Below, piece after piece: positions 24,643 to 35,063 of a stretch of 64,000 bases of DNA. The translations under genes were made by a program, and so were the position numbers. Numbering within the stretch: position 1 is the first letter of the stretch; each line of letters begins with the position of its first letter. The DNA comes from Polytrichum commune (taxonomy: Eukaryota; Streptophyta; Polytrichopsida; Polytrichales; Polytrichaceae), in the NCBI GenBank assembly GCA_950295325.1, contig OX485805.1, forward strand, positions 52,042,758 through 52,106,757, read 5' to 3'. The notes beneath the pieces were generated by a model. That model saw only the letters and a program-made list of their open reading frames with translations, searched no databases and was not told where the DNA came from.

Positions 24643-25072
24643 CTACATTGTTAATGGTATTTAATGCCACTTATTATTCAAAGTTACACAATACTACAAC
24701 TTTCTACTAAGAAGGTAAGTCTGTACCAAGTAAAGGTCATCTATGTTATATGATGTCCATACAAATTGTTTAATCTTTGTAGATACACAACAAAACCCAT
24801 CATAAGAAGTTATAACATTGCGTAATCTCACATTCATAGTGACACTAAAAACAAGTTATACATGAAGGGGCGGTATGTTTGTCTACGATTGGAAGATGGT
24901 TCTAAATGTAGAATAAAGCCCACCCCTCCCATGCATGCGAGCAATGAACGGGGCGAACCGACCTATTTAATCTTTGTAGATATACAACAAAACCTATCGT
25001 AAGAGATTTTAACATTGCGTAATCCCAAATACAAAGTGACACTAAGTACCATAAACGGTGTGGCGGTAAGTT
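24643..25072. mobile_element. MITE family A copy, with internal duplication
   Basis: The left end (aatggtatttaatgccactt near 24,652) pairs with the right end (gtgacactaagtaccat, 25,035-25,051, then 'aaacggtgt'). A segment beginning 'aatctttgtagata' occurs twice, near 24,771 and 24,968, each followed by 'aacattgcgtaat' and 'agtgacacta'. The right-end region is therefore duplicated about 197 bp apart. No coding capacity. Confidence 0.55.
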
Positions 25073-25202
25073 TTGAGTGTAACCCAACATTGAGTTTCAA
25101 AACATTGCAGCTTCCAGTCGTAATTCCAATATAGTCTCAATTGACCAATATAAAAGCTTACCTTCAAGTTGAGTTATCCACATGTCCCGCATTTAGTGTA
25201 CA

Positions 25203-25440
25203 AGAAGATTTATGGGCATGCATAATCAGTTGAGGATCCTAGCGGTGTTTTCAAGGCCAACTAGTCACATGTTGTGATCTTCTGGTTTTTCTTCATTAAT
25301 TTGAAGTATATTCCTTCAATTCCTCTAAGAAGATCAATAATTTTCTTGAAAGTCTTGAATTTCAAAAGGTTGTTATTTCTCAAACTCAACCGGTTCATCC
25401 GTAAGTACATGTGAGTTTGTCATGTTCATTGCCTGCATTC
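25203..25440 (+). repeat. Repeat family B, copy 1
   Basis: About 230 bp shared with 32,513-32,750 and 35,733-35,955, all in the same orientation. Landmarks in order: 'gggcat...ataatc.gttgag', 'cacatgttg', 'attcctctaa', 'aagtcttgaa', 'ttatttctca', 'aac.ggttcat' and a final 'gttcattg'. No coding frame is seen. It could be a SINE or a solo LTR; neither box promoters nor TG/CA ends are clear. Confidence 0.65.
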
Positions 25441-25741
25441 ATGGGAAGGGCGGGCTTTTTCCCGCGGCCGGAACTGTCTTCCAATCATAGAACAAAAGTA
25501 CCGCACCTCATGTATAATAGACTGGCATGCTCAAAGCTTGGTGCAAAGTGCGAGGGAAGGCCTGCCAATTAGGACCTCACTTTGTTATGCCTCTTCTTTT
25601 TGGAAGGTTCTAGGTATCCCTTGTTTCTAGGCCCATGTTTCGAGTGTAGGGGTTCATGCATGTCTAGGTGAGGCTGCATGTTCTTTTCGCAATGGCTCAA
25701 ACAATGGAATGATTAAGGTGGAGTACAACACTTTTTCAAGA

Positions 25742-25970
25742 ACTACACTAAATATGCTATTTAGTGTCACTTCTTACTTGGATTTACACAGTGCTAATTT
25801 TTTTTTGCTATTCATGTAATTTTCTACTAAGTGAAGTTGAAAATATCCTTTAATGTCCAAACCACTAATTTCAAAAAAATGGGTTAAATACGAGATACAC
25901 ATTCAATGGATATGACATTGCGTAATTCCAAATTGTAAGTGACACTAACTATCAAATTTAGTGTACTACT
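25742..25970. mobile_element. MITE family A, compact copy
   Basis: About 230 bp with terminal inverted repeats near 50 bp. The left begins actacactaaatatgctatt and then 'tagtgtcactt'. The right, reversed, begins agtacactaaatttgatagt and then 'tagtgtcactt'. Both arms continue into 'attgga/ttt' and 'tacacagtg' or 'tacgcaatg'. This is the clearest member of the family and defines its ends. The autonomous partner is not in the window. Confidence 0.75.
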
Positions 25971-26400
25971 TAGCAAGGTCACCATGCAAAATGTGGTTCC
26001 ACTTCTTGCACGATGTTGCTTTGCCAGCCATGTGGGGGATTGCATCGTGTGAATCGCTTCCTATCGTACAGGGTTATCTCCAGCTACATTAGGTGGTGCT
26101 GGAATGAAGCTTCTGTGTGAGATTCAAGTGGGTAATAACACGTGGTAGCTAGGGTTGGAGGAGAAAATGAAGATTTCCTACCAGCCATTTGTTTACAATG
26201 GCATAGCTTGCCAATACGTTCATCTTCAGTGTTGGCCACCCGCAATGGATGTTTGCTTGTGTGACACCCTGTCCTTTGGGGTTCCTTTATTTCAGGAAAG
26301 GACACACGAGCCGAGAGCCGAGAGCCGTGACAATGAAGAGCTCCTGCAGGAAAATCATGTGGCCAATTTTCGGAGATTGATTAGTTAGCAGCAGGGGAAA
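25971..26400. other. No gene recognised
   Basis: Overlapping short frames at 26,084-26,305 (minus) and 26,155-26,388 (plus) show no known domains. Confidence 0.45.
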
Positions 26401-26528
26401 AGAGGACCCCCAAAAAGAACATGCACAGCAAAAGATACATTGGTAACCACCAAGGAAAGCAAGCACTTTATTTATAAAAGTGTTTCCCCTCCCCCACCAA
26501 AAGCAAAAAAGAAAAAAAAGGGCAGCCT

Positions 26529-27591
26529 CTAGAAGGGCAATCCTAAAACCCTAAACCCCAACGTTGGCATCCCATAGGCTCCTGACGAAAACATACGGGG
26601 CACCATGTCGTCATACTCTGATTTCGCAAATGTTGGCAAAGTGATTGCAGTAGATGAATGGTGGCATGCAAATGCATATGCCACTACTGGCTGAACATGA
26701 ACTAGGGGTTCAGTTGCAGCGCTGGCACTAGAGCCACAAATTTGCCAACACCTTCGCCGACTCCGGCACAAAAGTCCTCCTCAAGCCATTGATCCCTCAA
26801 GTCACTGAGAGTAGGGTCCCTTGTGCCATGGATGCCACAATCACCACGTAAGGCATGGTTGATCTTTTGCTCCTCTTCTCATTGATCAAGTGCGAGTTGT
26901 TGGGCATTAAAGTACCCCATGTTTGAAACACACAAAATAGTGTCAAAGAGAGTGTTGGATATATCTTCCAGGTCAACGTCGTTGGGACTCATCATGATTT
27001 TCCATATGGAAGTTGCATGCTTGACGTCCATATGCCAACATTGATTGCTCTTGCACATGTTGATACAAAGTTCCGTGTAAGGTGACACCCAAATGTTTCT
27101 TCATGCAGAACTGTGCCCTTTGGTGAGCTCTTTCTAGGATATTGCTATGATATAGACACACTAGTGAAACATGATGATGAACAAACTCGAAAGGCTCTTT
27201 ACCGTTGTCCTTCATGCAATTAACGATCATGCCCTTGAAGGTATGCAAACCCTCATCCCTCAACTTTTTGCAAGACACAATGTGACCTATCAGGGAACTC
27301 ACATCCCAACCCAAGAAAACCTTGATTTTTTTGGTTCAACACAAGTAAGCTACTAAAGTTTCCCCTCACAACCCATTGGAAATGTTTATACATCACTGCA
27401 CCACCCCTCTCAACTAAACACAAACCCGCAATACAATTCTCTTCGATAAACTTCCTCAAATTGACAAGCAATCTCACATCTATGTCCACACCACCAACGG
27501 CAATAGTGATGGATGCCTCTATACACTTCAAACATGTCCGCGTTTTCTCCTCACCCTAGGAGCGAGCCAAATCTCTCATCCTCGGAGGCAT
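26529..27591 (-). pseudogene. Rep-like HUH/HUQ endonuclease (Replitron-like) remnant
   Basis: The minus ATG at 27,589-27,591 starts MPPRMRDLARS; a TAG follows, then the frame stays open to about 27,305. It contains SITIAVGG (motif I-like), then IAGLCLVERGGAVMYKHFQ and WVV, matching Rep motif II: a Glu-rich turn, then H-hydrophobic-Q (HFQ at 27,376-27,384). A frameshift near 27,305 leads into 26,973-27,314, where FKGMIVNCMKDNG stands at the place of motif III (Y-x-x-K). The nucleophilic Tyr is Asn (AAT, 27,219-27,221). After another shift the 26,879-27,088 frame (MMSPNDVDLEDISNTLFDT) continues the same protein, with residual sequence to about 26,529. Such Rep nucleases nick single-stranded DNA and start rolling-circle replication. 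In eukaryotic genomes they mark Replitrons, Helitrons or captured CRESS viruses. No helicase is visible, which favours a Replitron-like origin (inference). Confidence 0.6.
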
Positions 27592-28423
27592 CTTGACAAT
27601 GAGCAGATATACAATGCCATGCGCCGCAAAGCTACTAATTCTGCAATTGTTGTTCCCACTTATGGCCATTCCATGGGAATTTCACAAATCTTATATTTGA
27701 GATAAAACTCAGGATTATTTTGAAGCTAAGGATCAGTTCACACACAGAGTTCAGAGAGAAGAAACACTGACCATGTGATTAGCATGATTGGAATGCCCGT
27801 TCGACCCACCCTTAGTATTTATACCCTCAGGGCATAATACTAGTGGTGCAGGACTACTAACCCCTCTCGGGGTGGGCACTATAGTGACACACTATACTAA
27901 TTCCTAGCTAGCCACTAGTGCCTTGAGGATACCGGACATGGAATCCCCCCAAAGGCAATAGTGATGGATGCCTCTATACACTTCAAACATGTCCGCGTTT
28001 TCTCCTCACCCTAGGAGCGAGCCAAATCTCTCATCCTCGGAGGCATCTTGACAATGAGCAGATATACAATGCCATGCGCCGCAAAGCTACTAATTCTGCA
28101 ATTGTTGTTCCCACTTATGGCCATTCCATGGGAATTTCACAAATCTTATATTTGAGATAAAACTCAGGATTATTTTGAAGCTAAGGATCAGTTCACACAC
28201 AGAGTTCAGAGAGAAGAAACACTGACCATGTGATTAGCATGATTGGAATGCCCGTTCGACCCACCCTTAGTATTTATACCCTCAGGGCATAATACTAGTG
28301 GTGCAGGACTACTAACCCCTCTCGGGGTGGGCACTATAGTGACACACTATACTAATTCCTAGCTAGCCACTAGTGCCTTGAGGATACCGGACATGGAATC
28401 CCCCCAAAGGCAATAGTGATGGA
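27499..28423. repeat. 455-bp exact tandem duplication
   Basis: Unit 1 is 27,499-27,953 and unit 2 is 27,954-28,408. By eye they are identical throughout. A third partial copy of 15 bases (ggcaatagtgatgga) ends at 28,423. Each unit holds the start of the Rep-like reading frame (about 30 codons), its leader and a TATA box. The repeated 15-mer at both junctions suggests unequal exchange or replication slippage. An assembly or read-overlap error is an alternative. Confidence 0.95.
27816..27823 (-). promoter_or_regulatory. TATA box upstream of the Rep-like frame
   Basis: On the minus strand the site reads TATAAATA within GGGTATAAATACTAAGG, about 225 bp before the ATG at 27,591. It is followed by a CT-rich stretch (TTTCTTCTCTCT) typical of plant transcription start regions. 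An identical copy lies at 28,271-28,278 in the second unit, so the promoter is duplicated. Activity is inferred only. Confidence 0.5.
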
Positions 28424-28424
28424 C

Positions 28425-28575
28425 CCATACAACAAGGTCCAAGGACCCCCCACCATAGTTGGGTGGACTAAGGTGGTGAGCACCACGCCGGCATGGGGAA
28501 TAGAACCCACAACCTCCTCATTGGGGGCCATGAGCCCTAACCACCAAGCCAAGGCCCGTGGTGCCTCATAGAGTT
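28425..28575 (-). mobile_element. tRNA-derived SINE next to the duplicated region
   Basis: On the minus strand there is an A-box-like TGGCTTGGTGG (plus 28,541-28,551) and a B-box-like GGTTCTATTCC (plus 28,497-28,507), 33 bp apart. The tRNA-like head is followed by a GC-rich body ending at the edge of the 15-bp partial repeat. The head differs from that of the SINE-like element at 3.6 kb, so it is a separate family. Poor cloverleaf folding argues against a working tRNA gene. Confidence 0.6.
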
Positions 28576-31320
28576 CACATCCTATCATGCACTGAAGTGA
28601 CCATTGCATGATAAGATCTCTCATTGGTTGGAAAGGTTGAGATCGTCCAAGTTCACTTCACATTGGAAGGTGAAGGCCTACATGCCCAAAGTAATTATCC
28701 TGGATGAAAAATCTACACAAGTTTCTACATGGCATAATATCAATAATGTTTCATGATATGCTAGAATTTGTGTCACGCACACTTCCAAGAGGTAGGCCTA
28801 ACGCAAATTTTAGCAAACCATGTTAATGAAATAACTTGTATGGCCTTTGGATACGAGATAAGGGCCCTCACAAGTACATGGTCACGGCCCTCGTTTGTCT
28901 GTGAAGTGGTCCTCATTGTGATGGATCCCTCACTTACAATATGTTTTATTGACAAACAATTATATCATGATAATCTTAGCCTTCTACAACAATGGGAGAA
29001 CAAGGATCCAAAAACATAGTTTTGGAAAGCTCACATGTTACCAAGGTAGAGGTGCTAATTCCAACCTCTTCCTAAAAACATTGTTATGCACGCCTTCTAA
29101 TCCCATAACTAGAGCACACCTTAAGCCGTTTAAATGTCTCCAATGCAAAGTGGAGGCAAATTTGGTTGAAAAACTAGGCAACTTCGGTATAATGCGGGGT
29201 TGATTTCGAGCAAAAGTGGGAGTGAAGTTTGGCAAGTGTCAACGTAGCTAGAATTGGATTACTTATATTTTTTTTTTACCAAGACACCACATGCAAAAAT
29301 TTATAAGGGTCCAAATTTCTTTTTGGGTGCATTGTTGGTTTTAATGTGGATATAATTTTGGGTGAAAATGGGGTTGATTTGGACAAAAGGCAGAGGCGGT
29401 TTTGGAGGAGTGTCGGGATGATTTTGGGAGTTGTTTGAAAAAGTGTGGGGTCCAAGGATGGATTTAGGATGCTAGCAATAAGTGAGTTTCAATTTTTTTT
29501 TAAGTATATACAGATGGTGTGCAATTTTTTATATTTTTATTTTCCACCATGTCTAAGCCAATTTGCTAAGAAAATCATGCATACCACCAATCCAAATAGA
29601 CTCCAAAAATAGACTGAATCAACCAAAGATTTGGTCATAAGCACCTTCTACCTTCATGTATGTGGGTGTTATCCAATTACTTTATTGATTGGAAACCTAT
29701 ATTTGATTGGAGTGTGGTCAGATGAAGATCAAAGAACAAAATTGCACCAATAAATACATACCTGCCATATGACTTTGTTTGAAACAAATTGGACTATGTC
29801 TTCAATCTGTATTAACTACTCCACACTCAATAGTGAACATGTTTGGGAGAACCTATATATTGAGTTAAGAAATCAACACACATGCACTTCCTATATCCAT
29901 AACTAAATTAGATAAGGTCCGATTTTCAATTTGATATTTGTTGAATACTTCATCATAGATTTGTGAATTCAACACAAGTTTTTAAAGTTTATTTCTTATT
30001 TCTTATTTCTTAAATTTTAATAGATTTTTAAAATGAGAAGTTGTATATCATCATTGTTCATGGTCCTCGATCCGTTCGTTCAACATGTGGTTGTTGATGT
30101 CCTCACCACTTGTACGATCATTGCTCACCATTCTAGCATGTGTAGTAGATTGTGTTTGTTTAATAAAGATTTTAGATATTTCATGAGCAACTGTATTATG
30201 ACATACTAATTATTCTCACAACCTTGGTGGAGGTCACCGTATCATAGTTCGCAATGTCTACATGAATTTGTCTTTAAATTAACTGAGGTATATGGGCCTT
30301 ATGTGGCCACTCTTCTTAATCATACACATGTATTTGAGTAAAACATGGCAAGGCTTGTAGATATAATTTGACACCAAACAGACAAGTGTCACGATGAGAT
30401 TATAAAATATCCTCCAAATATAGATACCATCATGGTTTCATTAGTTAGCACATATAGGAAACCCTATATGCTTGAAGAGAATGACAATCTCGTTTTGACC
30501 TATTAGAACTTCTGCATTGCAATCTCAGTTCTGAGATTTGAAATGACAATTTGCATTACTCTCAATTGCTAAATGGTTAAGATAGTTTCTAATCCGATCC
30601 AATGGTCAAAATTGTTTTGTGGATTTGGAAAATGCCCACAAAAGTCACATATCTTAAAAGCTTCCATGATCTTGGGGATTGAAGTTCTTGAGCGCATGCA
30701 CTTTGACTGTCACCAACCGGCCCAATCTTCATCAAACACCAGCTTGAAGATAGATGGTGCTACAATCAATACCCCACCCCAAACCAACACACTAAGTCTT
30801 GCACAAATAAGTAGATTGGTAATGTTTATGAGGATGTTCACCACCCTAACATAAAGTTTTCATGTTGATTTTGGGTCGTTTACCAATAAAAGTTCGATCT
30901 CTTATTACTTTTGCATACAACATCCAAATAAGACATACTTTGGTGCACTAAAATCCATTGTCATTTGCTAACAAGACCCATGAAAACTTTTAAGATTAAT
31001 AATAATATCTGTGCTCAACTCAAAATGACAATTGTGGCACCATCTACTTTAATACCTTCTCATAACGAAAATATAAATATAGCATATCAGTCATGATTCT
31101 GGACGTTTAATGACCTTAATTATAATGAACCTCTCTCTATCACAGAGACAATACTAAAACTATGCAATGAAATACCAAAGTGTTCAAATGTAGGCTTGAT
31201 TAAGCATGATTAGGGTATCTGCTCTTGTGAATTTTTTTCGGTTCCACTAGTTGCACCCTAGACACGTGCCATGCTCTCATATGCGGATCAATCGTGGCCT
31301 TGTATGCGTTTTTTTGAGAA
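28576..31320. other. No gene recognised
   Basis: Open frames such as 28,768-29,019 and 28,949-29,203 (plus) overlap minus-strand frames and match nothing I know. The stretch 30,290-30,370 resembles 411-480. T and A runs are frequent, for example near 29,270. Confidence 0.5.
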
Positions 31321-31324
31321 ATGA

Positions 31325-31810
31325 AATAGAAGCTGTTGAATATGTGTCCATGAAACGTCAAAATAAAACAATCTAGATCACAAAGGGTGGCTGCTGAAGG
31401 AGATACGGAGAGATATGTAGTACGAACCTTGAATTTGTGTCCATAAAATGTAAACATAAAATGATCTAGTTCACAAAGGGAAGCTGGCTGCTGAAGGAGA
31501 TACAGAGAGATATGTAGTACGAACCTTGAATTTGTGTCCATAAAATGTCAAAATAAAATGATCTAGATCACAAAAGGAAGCTGGCTGCTGAAGGAGATAC
31601 GGAGAGATATGTAGTACGAACCTTGAATTTGTGTCCATAAAATGTCAAAATAAAATGATCTAGATCACAAAAGGAAGCTGGCTGCTGAAGGAGATACGGA
31701 GAGATATGTAATACGAACCTTGAATTTGTGTCCATAAAACATCAAAATAAAATGATCTAGATCACAAAGGGTGGCTGCTGAAGGAGATACGGAGAGATAT
31801 GTAGTACGGA
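31325..31810. repeat. Minisatellite, about five 97-bp units
   Basis: The phrase 'agatatgtagtacgaacctt' recurs at 31,411, 31,508, 31,605 and 31,702 (exact 97-bp spacing) and again at 31,795. Each unit also holds 'aatttgtgtccataaaatgt', 'atgatctagatcacaaa' and 'ggctgctgaaggagatac'. The outer units carry gggtggctg and the inner ones ggaagctggctg, so the array has internal variants. Minus-strand frames across it are by-products. Confidence 0.92.
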
Positions 31811-31994
31811 CCTGTGAGACACGGCACTTTGATGGCAACTAATGTGTCCAGTGTCACCTTCTGCATGTGACGATGAAGTCCGCTTCCCTGCTTCGCCCGT
31901 GAATTGAGGAGGACAAATCTGACAGCAAAGCTCAAGACACTTGTGATCAAAATCATGGATGAGCAGCACTTTAGCAGAGAATCATGTTGTGTGC

Positions 31995-32072
31995 AGACTG
32001 TGAATTGAAACATCTCTTCAAGCTGTCTTCAAGCTGTCAGACTGTGAATTGAAATGTCTCTTCAAGCTGTCT
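31995..32072. repeat. Short tandem duplication
   Basis: 'agactgtgaattgaaa' followed by 'tctcttcaagctgtct' occurs twice, about 42 bp apart, with an extra 'tcaagctgtc' between. Nothing coding is evident. Confidence 0.75.
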
Positions 32073-32079
32073 GTTCACC

Positions 32080-32512
32080 CTGCAATTAAGTTGTTGGTGC
32101 GATCTTGTCGGATAAGTTGCAATCAAGAACCACTGTTCAAGATCGAAGTCTTCAATGCCCTTCAAATGCGATTCGGCCCTTCAAAGCACAACCCCGAATT
32201 GAAAATGAAGACGTCACTTGAAGTTCTCAATATAATATGCTCACCACAAGAATCAACAAGCATAGGGCATTGTCACCACAAGAAGTGGAGTTAGATGGTT
32301 GATTCTTGATTCTTCACATTGTACTAGAAACATGTACCATACAATTCATGCACAAGTTTGATATGAGTTCTGTATTTTATTTTATTTTATTCTTAGATTG
32401 ACGTCTTGGATTTGAACCAATCCTTCAACTGAAAGGATGAAATTTGAGAGCCCTTCAAAATGAAACTCATACGAAGGTTTTAATCTTGAACACTATCAGG
32501 AACCAATATCCG
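32080..32512. other. No gene recognised
   Basis: One 81-codon frame (32,049-32,294) has no identifiable domain. Otherwise AT-rich. Confidence 0.5.
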
Positions 32513-32750
32513 GGAAGATTTTTGGACATAATCGGTTGAGATCCTAGTGTTTCCAACTCCAACCAATTACATGTTGACATCGTTCAGTTTTTTTTGTTAA
32601 TTCGAGATATATCATGTATATTCCTCTAAAATGATCAAGGTAATATTCTTGAAGTCTTGAAGTCTTGAACTTGAACTTGTTATTTCTCAGATCAACTGGT
32701 TCATCTGTAATCAGTGGTCAGTTCTCCCCGTTCATTGTCGTGAACATTGA
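32513..32750 (+). repeat. Repeat family B, copy 2
   Basis: Same orientation and landmarks as 25,203-25,440 and 35,733-35,955 ('ataatcggttgagatcc', 'attacatgttgacatc', 'attcctctaaaatgatc', 'gttctcccc'). It carries a local duplication 'cttgaagt' x2 near 32,650. It is closer to copy 3 than to copy 1. Confidence 0.7.
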
Positions 32751-33632
32751 AGGGGCATTGAAGAACGATCAAAATTAGAGTCCACATAATTTTTTGAGCT
32801 CGTATGAATATCTAATTTGTTTTCAAGGTGACGATTCTTCCTTTTAAATAACAATAGAGATCTGCCTAATTGTGTTTGCTATTGAGCCTAGAACAAATAA
32901 CTACTTATGATCACATTTTACATAGTTCAGTTTCTTATGCACACATGTATTTTTGGTGTCCACTTTCAGATTGACATCTAACCATTCATCACTCATATAT
33001 TAGGTACTCAATCAAGATAGATAACCAAATAGGCTTGCTCACCTCAAATGCCATTACTTAGGCTAATCTTGTTACTTGGAATGATATTAGGGATGGATAT
33101 TATGGTATCTTACATCCCCCCGTGCCCCTCTCTATCCCTTTTTGCAATGTCAATGAGGTGGAGATACAATAGTTTTTAGAATGTAGAATGTCTAATCATT
33201 TCAAAATGTACATTTCAGCCAGTTGCACATTGAAAATTGCTTTAAGAAGGATGTAAGACTAAGGGTTTATGGGGGGCCTCACCATCTTACCATATAAGAA
33301 AGGTTTGACAATTGCACCATACTTTAGAATGACATGATTCTTCTAGCCAAGTCTCGTGAAATACATTATTTTTTTTTTAAATCCTCTTCGTTATTCTCCA
33401 TTTTGATATACCTTTGAGCTTTTAGACTTGAGCCCTTAATTTTATTTATTCATTTAATATGGACCTATCAAGGTTCAAGAGGTTCCAAAAAGAAAGAATC
33501 TTGTGAAACCATGGAAATGTTTTTAAAATCTCTTAGCTTTGTCTCAAACTTTAGATAGGCATTGTTGGGATTAAAAGGCTATATAGCCAAGTGAATGAAA
33601 ATAAGTTCATTGAATAAGGTCGGTGCTCCAAT
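32751..33632. other. No gene recognised
   Basis: AT-rich sequence. The stretch 33,000-33,050 ('ggtactcaatcaagata' then 'aggcttgctcacct') resembles 46,620-46,665, a short dispersed repeat. Confidence 0.45.
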
Positions 33633-33807
33633 CAAGGGCGTCACCAGGCCTAGGCCCGGGTAGGTCGGGCCTACCCTGGGTCCAAAGGTCCACCTGAAAG
33701 CCTAGATCATATATAGAAAATTAAAATTTTCCTGAAAAATATGCACTGTATAAAATTAGATTTCCTGAACATGCCTACCTTGAAAATGAAGGTTGGCAAC
33801 ACCCTTA
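33633..33807. mobile_element. hAT-type MITE with 8-bp target duplication
   Basis: The 175-bp element starts CAAGGGCGTCACCAGG and ends, reversed, TAAGGGTGTTGCCAACC. It is flanked on both sides by GCTCCAAT (33,625-33,632 and 33,808-33,815). An 8-bp duplication with AAGGG-type ends is the hAT signature. The left end continues into a GC-rich block (gcccgggtaggtcgggcct) that I associate with plant hAT non-autonomous ends. No coding capacity. Confidence 0.85.
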
Positions 33808-33815
33808 GCTCCAAT

Positions 33816-35017
33816 GTAGAAATTCATGGACTTTATTTATTATTGTTTGAGTCATAAGAATAAAAACTTCTTGGTTAAGCATATCAACTTAGGTTGTGTG
33901 ATTCGGATACCTATGACAATTATGAATGCTAAAGTTTGATACCCACCCCCAAAATAGGTTAGGTTTTCATGATGCAAGGTCTTCCTTGCAAATTTATTAA
34001 AAAGAATTGAATATTGATGCAACGAGGACCCAAACAAATTCAAGAATGTGAAATCATAGTTGTGTGGTTCACGTATAATGAACCTAGTTGACAATTTATA
34101 AGGATGAAAATATGGAGACATGACCATTATGAAACTTTATCATCAAGTATAACACATAATCTCTTGTAGATTGTGGTTCTTACCACTGGTAGTCACTAAC
34201 AATTCTTGTAGCTAATTAGGTCTCTTCTTGTAGAAACATGATTTCTTTATATAACAATAGCTAATTTGATGCAATAAAAACATATAGGTCCAAATTTCAT
34301 ACAACTCAATAATACTCTAGATATATATCCACATTTGACACAGTTGAAAAGATTCAACCTTACTTATATCTTTTATAAATAAGGTTGTAAAAGACAACAT
34401 AGCATTACTCAGTTCCTTGGCTACATTGCGTGGGACCATGTATTGGGAAAACATAAATCTCCTTTATTTTGGTGATACTATGTTCTTGAGGAGCATCATC
34501 TACATGATTAGTAATGTCATAAACCTCCATTGGTATATTAATATTCAAAGGATTTTACAAACTTTGATGTGTCAACTTACACTAGGGGGTGCAAGCATGG
34601 TAAAGTGGACCAAAAAAATGCTCCAGTATCCTAAAACCATAGATTTTGGTCAAATACCTAAAGGTAGTAGACCTTTATTGTTATGTTCAATGTTCAAATG
34701 TAGTATGCCAAAATGAAAGCCTATAAAGAGTCTAGTACATTATTTATTTTATTTTATTTTGGAATTCTCTTTGTGAACTCTTTATAGGTTTACGGATCTT
34801 TGTATATGTTGAAGTAGCCCTTTAATGTTAAATTGGTAATTTGGACATTATAGAACATTAACAACTTTACTTGGTTAAAATTACATCAATAGTAAAAAGA
34901 CATAGCATTGTGTAAATCCAAATAATAAGTGACTTTAAATATCATATTCAATGTAGTTGACACATACGAACCCTACCCCACAAGATTCCCTCTACATTTG
35001 GGCGGATTGGTTCTTAA
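33816..35017. other. No gene recognised
   Basis: A 91-codon minus frame (33,852-34,127) and a 99-codon plus frame (34,417-34,716) show no known domains. The segment 34,895-34,960 ('agcattgtgtaaatccaaat' then 'aagtgactttaaatatcat') is a half-copy of MITE family A. Confidence 0.5.
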
Positions 35018-35063
35018 TCCCACTAGAATTTGGTGGGTGAGTAGCATACATGGAAACCCACCC
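35018..35063. mobile_element. Harbinger-like MITE, right-end fragment
   Basis: 'cactagaatttggtgggtga' followed by 'gtagcatacatggaaaccca' and 'ccctaaa' matches the right end of the elements at 6,955 and 8,595. A clear left end is missing, so this is a partial copy. Confidence 0.6.

Noticed and set aside
28370-28624. 84-codon minus frame
   Set aside because: It runs across the SINE and the junction of the 455-bp duplication, so it is a chance fusion.
31325-31810. Possible CRISPR-like array
   Set aside because: Units of 97 bp are repeated throughout without unique spacers; this is a eukaryotic minisatellite.
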